Positions 59,022 to 64,000 of a DNA stretch of 64,000 bases are shown here, in pieces. The stretch spans positions 4,652,501 through 4,716,500 of the forward strand of contig OZ018417.1 of NCBI GenBank assembly GCA_963969595.1. The letters run 5' to 3'. The DNA comes from Neckera pumila. Lineage: Eukaryota; Streptophyta; Bryopsida; Hypnales; Neckeraceae. Each line of letters starts with the position of its first letter. Position 1 is the stretch's first letter. A program made the translations under genes and the position numbers. The notes below the pieces were generated by a model. That model was not told where the DNA came from. It searched no databases and saw only the letters and a program-made list of their open reading frames with translations.

Positions 59022-62000
59022 TCAGTCATCATCGTCCGTGCTTTCTCCATCTCCATTCTCGTCTTCCTCATTCTCCTCGTCGTCTTCCTCTTCGTCTCCT
59101 TCATCAAATTCCAGAGATTGGTTCGCCTGATATTGTTGTGACGGAGAGCGAAGGAGCGTTTTCCCTCGTCTAGGCTCCACGGCTTTCACGTGCCAAAGTG
59201 ACAGAGGAACTTCATCCCTCCCGCTGCCGCCTTCATCCACCTCAAAATCTGAGGAAGGTAAAGCAGACCTCCTTCCCAACACACGGTCCATTTCTCCACC
59301 AAATGTACTACCTGAATGCATTAATAGGCTCAACTCTTCGCCAGACGGTCTTGCCACCACCTGTGGACCAAACCTAGAAAAGGATAATTCAGGGCGGAAA
59401 TTTCTACAGAGTTCGGCCCCGGGCAACTCCTGTATCAAACGACATACTTCTGGATGGGACAGCCCAAACATCTCCGTTCCGCTTACAGTGACCTGAAAAG
59501 TCCCATACTTGATGTCAGCTCGTTCTAAACAATGGTGTTCTTAAAAGGAGCAGCAAAGGATCTACAAGATTCACAGAACTAACCTGAAGACTTTCTCCAT
59601 AAAACAGCAGTAAATTCAACCAGCACTTGCATCAACCGTAATTGAATACGACTTCAAAGCCATAAGAAGGAACGCAATGCCGAGTCAAACAAGTAGTGCA
59701 CAAGAGGCAAAAGGATTAACCGACGGAAGAACTAACCTTCTCACGTTCAATGCCCCGCACTTTGTTTACAGCAGCGCACACAACCACCCACGCACCAGAG
59801 GCAGAATCTCTTTCTATCAGAATGCTGGGGTCATCTTCAGGAAATACACGAAATATAGGCCCTGGACCCCCAGTGTCAATGATAGTGCAAGTATAGATTG
59901 TCCGTCCATTTGGATCAATCATACTCGCATGATCTCGGAGAGTGGTGAATCCGATAGGAAAGATATGGCGTTCAGTGTGAAACCCTGGCCTATCTGGCTC
60001 TATTCTTCCCTGTTGAACAAAATTTACGAAATGATCAGCTTAAGGGAATTAGAGGTTCCACGTTTGGTACAGATTCTCTTATACAATGGTCAAAACCACA
60101 TCACCTGTGAGGCCTGCAGTGATGCGGCAGTAATCACTGACCAAAACATTCCAAGTCTGCTACAAAATGCTGATGGGCACAAGATAGAAGACTTCAAAGA
60201 CCCACCGGAACTTCAAAGATCGGTCACTTACAAGATGAGCTAGCTTCAGACGATCAGTCAAAACAAGAGGCAAAATAGGTCTGCTCGAAGAATCCCGAGC
60301 GACTTCCACAGCACGGGCATACTTAAAACGCTTCACCTCCTTCGGTTCCTTCGGCTCCTTCACTTCAGGAGTGGACTTCTTCCTCCGCGGTGGTTGCAGC
60401 ACCTGAAGGTTCACAATATAAGAAACTTTCTTCTTTGAATTATTCAGTTAAAGTACTACCCTGACAGAAGCTGTCAGAAATAAAAAAGAAATAAACTTCG
60501 TACCTTGAGCTTGCGTAAGTAGCGTCGCAAATTGTTCACAATGAACTTCACCCTCTTTATGCACGCCTTGGACGTTGGTTTGGCTAAGGCCGGTGGTCCA
60601 TCTTCCGGATCCCTCACAACTGCCACAAATAGCAGCATTGCTCGGGTCAAAACCACATGAAATTTTGAAACGTATCTATCTGCTGGAGAAGGAGATGAGA
60701 AGCAGGCCAAAAATAGATGGAAAATCAATCGAATAAGGATAAAGAACCAAAAGAAAACAAACCAAAATTCTAGAAATGGCCTGTTAACGGTAAATGAAAA
60801 GGCATTTTTCCAAGAATTCACTACAAAGACATCGGTGACTTCAGTGAGGCTTAAAAAAAATCTCATCTGTAAAATCTTCGGATGTCAAGGCCTTAGATGG
60901 CAGACTTCTTTAATTTCAACTATGAAAAAGGGCAACAATTATGGAGATAAGATAGATGAAACAGTTTTGCGTGCCCTTCTTCCCAGAAAACACTGAACAC
61001 AAGCGTGCGTCGGATGTAAGAGAAGATGATTTACCAATATCGTCAGGGAAGCCCAGGCTTTCATCAGCAAAAATCTCATCCCAAGATCCATATCCATACT
61101 GCAGCACTCCCTGCGCAGCGAGAGCTCGAACGCAGCAGACATTAGCAAATCATCGAGTTCAAAACAAACCCCAAAATGATAAACTTCTAGATTGATAATA
61201 TCGTGTCTAAGGTCAGATGGCATCAAGTACATAATAAGGTTTAGCTTGGTACCTTGACCAGTGAGTTGTCATGGTAGCCAGCCTCCCACCAAGACGGCAT
61301 ATCATGACCATGATGCAAAGCAAGGCCTAAGGTGTCCCAATCCTCATCCTGAAGAGTCTCTGGCACCTGCCGCAATGTATCAAGCAGATCCAGTCGCTCT
61401 TTCAACCTAACCTGAAAAAGGAATAGCAAGTGTATCAATTAAGCTAGCGCCTTGCTTGACTTCATCATTTCAAAATTAAGAAATGCACTCACAATAATTA
61501 AGTACCACGAAGGAGCACACACCGCGCTTTTCTCGTTCAGGATAGGAGGTCCAATAGATTCCTGAGGGACAGTTGGACTAAATGCCGATTGCTCAAGAAC
61601 ATTAAACACTGGAGCCTTCGCAGCAGGCTTCTTTGTCGCAGAGTTTCTCTTTCTCTGCCATTAAAGAGGAAAACATTGATGAAAACTATCCAACACAGTA
61701 GCACAGGCACCAAACAGATTATCCAGAAGTGCTTGAAAGAAACTAAACTAAGAGATAATAAAACAACCCTTGAGAATTTTTCTGTAGGTAACTACAAGGT
61801 CTGCTGCTCCAAAGAAGTAGGCATTTTAAACTGTGTCTTGCCTTGCCATTGGACTTCTCCATCCCATCCTCCATTCCAGCTTCAGGACCATCCACAAGAT
61901 GCTTCATCTCCCTAAAAATATCACGATAACAGGCTTCCAGACTACTATCATCTCGCTTCTTCAGAGATGTATTGCTCGATCTCTCTGTCAACAGTTGCCA

Positions 62001-64000
62001 CCTCACTTTACCTCTCCCCGGTGCCTGTCGAACATAATTCACAAAAAAAAATTGGCAACTCAGTACTAACAACAACGATGACACATCGAGAAATCACTAT
62101 CAACCCTCTTCAACCCATCACTTGCCAAATATTCAATTTGAGATAGTCGATTTGCTCGGTTGATCATAGTTCTCTCTGAACCCTCAAATACTGAAAGCAT
62201 GCGTTAAATGAACAAACCTCTGTTCCTCAATCATTGCAAATTCTAATCGATCCTTAAGAGAAAAGCAGCTCAACCAGAAGTTAGTTTCAAATGGCTCAAA
62301 CATAAGAAGCACATCAAAATCTTGTACTCAACAAAGGATTAATACCAGAGGCAGGCCCCAACGCATCAGTTGTCTAAGGTATTCCATCTTGTCCCTTTTG
62401 CTCCATTTTAGTGACCGTGGTACATGCGGTGTTTCAGAAGCCTTAGGCGCCTTGTTTGCCTGAGACAGCAACATATACATGCCAGAATCAGCAAAAACCG
62501 AACTCACGAGAAACTGCACATGGGTGGAAATGTTGCTCTCGGTTAAAAAATCACTTTATTACCGCACACACTTGAATGCCTTTCAAGACAAACAAAATAA
62601 GCACCATTCATATAATCAACCTCATTACACATCTCATCTTGCATGGATGAAGGTAGAGGCCTAGTTAAACTACTACGGAAAATTCTCAGGTAAGACCATC
62701 ACTCCAATAACCAATGCTCAATACCACTCCCCAAATGTTCCTTAAAAACAATAAGGTCAACCAAGGCATCGCTCCACTAAAAAGTCATGACATATTGTGC
62801 AAGGTGGTCCGTTTCAATCACTCATAATCCAGTGGAACATAACTGAACAAGTAGATGGCTTCTCTTAAAGACTCCAGTTTGAAAGCAAAAATAAATAAAA
62901 GCACCAACATTCTATTACTAAGAATGTGGGGACGTCTACTCAGAACAATTCTAGAACACATGAAGAGGAAGCATGTACCTGCTGACCAACTCGAGTAATA
63001 TGATCAACTAGACGCTTGAGTCTGCGTGTCAAAGTATTTGCATCTGGCCAATCCGGTTTCTCTCTGCATAAATAACATAGAGACCAGATTAAGCGATGTG
63101 CCTTACAATCCACCAAAACAACCAAGAATAGATATTTAAATTAGGAGGAAACATAGGTGTGGGTTGCACGAAGGAGCACGACAAAAAGCTACGTAGATTA
63201 GGATGTAAAATGAACGATCCTTCTCCTTCACACCCATATCAGTAGTAACCACACAGCAAGCAAGAAAAGTGATTATTCATTGCCGAACCTGCTAGACGGT
63301 TGCAGATCAATATCATCTCCACCACTACCTCCAAGATCCTGAGAAAAACAGCACCGGATATGACTTTTAGCGCTCCTCTCGAATAATTAGCTTTCATAAT
63401 TCCATTAGTTCATCATGATGCGGGAGACTTCACCACCAACCGGGTAAATAACTTGCACCACACCAGCCTAATATCATGACATTTGAAGTAATAAATGAAA
63501 TATAGAATGGCTTCAGAATTACTTTGAAACCTCAATATAGAACTGAGAGGTCTGATGCAACAGCTTGCACATAAAGTCTATGTGCACTAATGTGCAGTTG
63601 TTAGTATAATCTAAAGCCAAAAGCACGCTTAGCTCAAAGACAAATAGAACCCAGTTAATTAGAGCACGAAAATCACGCTTAGCTATTCTGACATGTATAA
63701 AATGTGGTTACTTACAGCTAGACCAGGTGCACTGAATGCTCTTGTAAAAGTTTCTGCAAACTGCTCATCTTTGCGCAAAGACTCATAATTGCCAAAACCA
63801 TGCTTGTAAACTCCAGCCAGCAATGCCAAGTCCGCTTCTCTTCCCCATCCTTCATGAGGGACGCTGGCATCTCTCAATAGATCGATAGCTCTATATGCAG
63901 CTTCACGAGTCTCCTTATTTGCACAAATTCTAACCACGTCCGCAAGGCTATCCAGGAGCTTCAATCGCTTCAGCCAGACTGAGGCATTTTTCTCCACTTT
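59022..64000 (-). CDS. Chromatin remodeler C-terminal part: CHD6-9/Kismet-like region fused to FYRN-FYRC domains (5' end outside window)
   Basis: Partial gene, 13 exons on the minus strand: 63716..64000 (open 5'), 63289..63338, 62979..63063, 62346..62459, 62218..62252, 61842..62001, 61523..61654, 61253..61411, 61035..61110, 60504..60619, 60232..60402, 59737..60009, 59022..59492; 708 visible residues. Residues ~50-85 carry a SANT-like block (GWGREADLALLAGVYKHG); ~115-140 WPDANTLTRRLKRLVDHI; ~155-175 WSKRDKMEYLRQLMRWG; ~208-230 SLKKRDDSSLEACYRDIF; ~325-365 MPSWWEAGYHDNSLVKGVLQ then YGYGSWDEIF. Their kind and order match the region behind the helicase in CHD6-9/Kismet. Residues ~460-545 form FYRN (HIFPIGFTTLRDHASM, TIYTCTIIDTG) and ~520-590 FYRC (SGAWVVVCAAVNKVRG, MFGLSHPEVCRLIQELPGAE). 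An acidic tail ends the protein. It likely repositions nucleosomes; the chromodomains and ATPase must lie beyond the window. The acceptor at 62002 is weak, and the 61842 exon uses a GC donor. Confidence 0.82.

Noticed and set aside
59677..60243. 188-codon open frame on the + strand
   Set aside because: It is antisense to the FYRN/FYRC exons of the remodeler, whose minus-strand translation shows conserved domains.

Overview
The window is nuclear DNA from a plant. Its genes have spliceosomal introns with GT-AG or GC-AG borders. It encodes plastid-targeted proteins (ribosomal protein uL6c and a DUF3598 protein) and a RING protein of a plant-type family. It also carries two genes normally tied to motile cilia: a 24-unit sperm-tail PG-rich (STPGR/SHIPPO) protein and a MORN-repeat protein of radial-spoke type. 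Together these suggest a plant with swimming sperm (bryophyte, lycophyte or fern grade, less likely cycad/Ginkgo or a charophyte alga). No rRNA, tRNA or CRISPR was seen. Intergenic DNA is AT-rich and full of decayed DNA transposons.

Layout. 3.5-7.8 kb (+): seven-exon SSUH2-like zinc-binding protein. 8.6-9.8 kb (-): two-exon RPL6 for the plastid ribosome, convergent with SSUH2. 12.8-14.7 kb (-): seven-exon MRT4 ribosome-assembly factor. 14.7-25.5 kb: gene-poor, with repeats. 25.5-27.8 kb (+): intronless STPGR protein. 27.8-37.6 kb: gene-poor, dominated by TTAA-flanked terminal-inverted-repeat elements. 37.6-39.4 kb (+): four-exon MORN protein. 40.3-41.1 kb (-): intronless membrane RING protein, convergent with the MORN gene. 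41.4-45.6 kb: compound satellite repeats in inverted orientation and a CACTA-type MITE. 45.9-50.3 kb (+): six-exon chloroplast DUF3598 protein. 50.3-59.0 kb: gene-poor. 59.0-64.0 kb (-): the last 13 exons of a large chromatin remodeler whose 5' part lies beyond the window.

The most unusual item is that remodeler. Its visible 708 residues look like the post-helicase part of CHD6-9/Kismet (CHD subfamily III) proteins, followed without a gene break by FYRN and FYRC domains and an acidic tail. Flowering plants are known for CHD1-type and CHD3-type (PICKLE) remodelers, not this type. A second strong signal is a family of 0.6-1.2 kb elements with CCC(C)TAAAG-like or CCCTTTAAGG termini flanked by TTAA, the signature of piggyBac-like transposons. 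The STPGR protein has a strict six-unit super-period of 558 bp.

All exon models were built by eye from splice motifs, reading phase and family resemblance. No search was run.
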